NCBI RefSeq assembly: GCF_041296385.1
Contig: NC_091017.1
Coordinates: forward strand, 53,752,214-53,816,213
Origin: Aphelocoma coerulescens
Lineage: Eukaryota; Chordata; Aves; Passeriformes; Corvidae
Direction: 5' to 3'
Length of the DNA stretch: 64,000 nucleotides
The number at the start of each line of letters is the position of its first letter. Position 1 is the stretch's first letter. Positions 62,861-64,000 of the stretch are shown here, in pieces. The translations under genes and the position numbers were made by a program. The notes below the pieces were generated by a model. It saw nothing but the letters and a program-made list of their open reading frames with translations. It was not told the origin of the DNA and searched no databases.

Positions 62861-64000
62861 GTACATGTAATAAAGATTTTAAATATATTTATTGTTCATA
62901 GTGATGATTTGCTAACAGCCAACCATATTAAAGTGTCTATAATTGATAGACATGCCCAAACTTGCTTGCTGTTGGACCCCATACACAGCTGTTGATTATT
63001 TGGGTGTCATTTTCATTATAATTTTCATAGTACCTATAATATGTAGCATTTTTTAATCTAGAATTCCACATTTTTCGCTCTTGTTGCCTTTGTTAGAACA
63101 ACCATTGTGTCATAGTGAGAGGATTTCAGTTGTAATCCTACTGAGTTTTAAAGAATGTAACTGCTGCATTTATTATATAAAGTTCATATCCCAAGATTCG
63201 CAAGCTTTCAGCAGTTAACTCCCTCTGCATTTAAGAGTATAGGAATATGTGGTACACTCACATCTCTAATTACATAATTACAAATAATTATATAGAGAAA
63301 GCTTCATAAACACCTGTTCCATATGTATGTATATATAATTATGAAACAAAGAGAAATCTGTGTCTTTAATGATGTAAGAAAAAATTGCTGTATTAAAGAC
63401 AAATTCTATGATTCTATGTACTTCTTCATATAAAGGAAAAGCTTCATATGGAGCTTCTCATTCCTATGGAGTGAGAGAATTATTTGACATTCAGTTTCTA
63501 TCAGATGACATTATAAACATATAGCCATTTAGTCAATAACTGTAATTTCATTGTAGCAAGTTGTATCTGCCTGCATAATTGTAATTTTTGTGGAAAAAGT
63601 TAAACTATCAAACACTGACTACACCTACACAACTGTATATGGATTTCTGTTTGCCCAACTGCAAATGAACCGTTGCAATCATGGTATTTTATATCATCTT
63701 AAATTAGTCTGTGCTAGTTATATAAAAAGTTGAGGCTATAACTTTATGATGTAAACTGTCCTCTACTTTGCCTTGGCAGCTCCAGTTCATTAAAACAATG
63801 TTTTCATCGTGATCTATTTGAGTCAATAAGCCTTGGTACCAGTAAAACAGAGTATTCATCTATTCCCCTCAGTAGTACTGCAGTGCTTACTTATGACTAA
63901 TCAGACTGCTACGCAGAAGGTATATTCATGCCAATTACACGCTGCCCATTGCATGAAATGCCTAATTAAAGTTTCCTGTATTAATATTAGCCTGATTGAA
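62861..64000. other. AT-rich terminal stretch, nothing identified
   Basis: There is no open frame above 60 codons and no repeat that I recognise. The last 100 bases have a non-repetitive, TAAT-rich look that could be a conserved element or chance. Confidence 0.55.

Noticed and set aside
1..64000. CRISPR arrays, bacterial operons, tRNA or rRNA genes
   Set aside because: None seen. The sequence is a vertebrate intron-rich locus, and the short tandem repeats are microsatellites.

Overview
This is vertebrate nuclear DNA, almost certainly from a bird. It is AT-rich, its genes are split by long introns with GT-AG boundaries, and its recognisable interspersed repeats are mainly CR1 LINE fragments plus LTR relics of kinds I know from bird genomes. 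The window alone does not fix the species.

One protein-coding gene is supported: the 3' seven coding exons of a GABA-A receptor gamma subunit on the + strand, from 6361 to the stop codon at 35985-35987. The exon lengths of 68, 221, 83, 138, 153, 212 and 279 coding bases join in frame. They give 383 residues plus a stop, covering most of the ligand-binding domain, the Cys-loop, all four membrane segments and the intracellular loop. Diagnostic residues ([47 protein letters not shown]) point to gamma-1 (GABRG1) rather than gamma-2, gamma-3 or gamma-4. The signal peptide and the first ~80 residues are encoded by exons upstream of the window.

Layout: 1-6360 is the end of the intron before the first visible exon. 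A 16.5 kb intron (6429-22955) carries a degenerate CR1 reverse transcriptase fragment at about 9.26-10.60 kb and a short LTR fragment near 20.7 kb. Six exons lie between 22956 and 35987, with a 3' CR1 tail in the intron at 26.5-26.8 kb. From 35988 to the end there is 3' UTR of unknown length, then a gene-free stretch. That stretch holds a probable solo LTR (about 41.71-42.49 kb), CR1 copies at 50.8, 53.6 and 62.5 kb, an eroded LTR at 55.6-56.3 kb, and simple repeats. In mammals the gamma-1 gene is the last member of the GABRB1-GABRA4-GABRA2-GABRG1 cluster and faces a large gene-poor region. The empty 28 kb here fits that, but this is inference.

I found no CRISPR array, RNA gene, intact mobile element or sign of a new biological system. 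The more interesting points are the gamma-1-type residues in the benzodiazepine pocket, a serine in an otherwise very conserved loop, a possible intron-retention C-terminus, a peptide-like stretch inside the downstream region, the candidate solo LTR and an internal duplication in one CR1.
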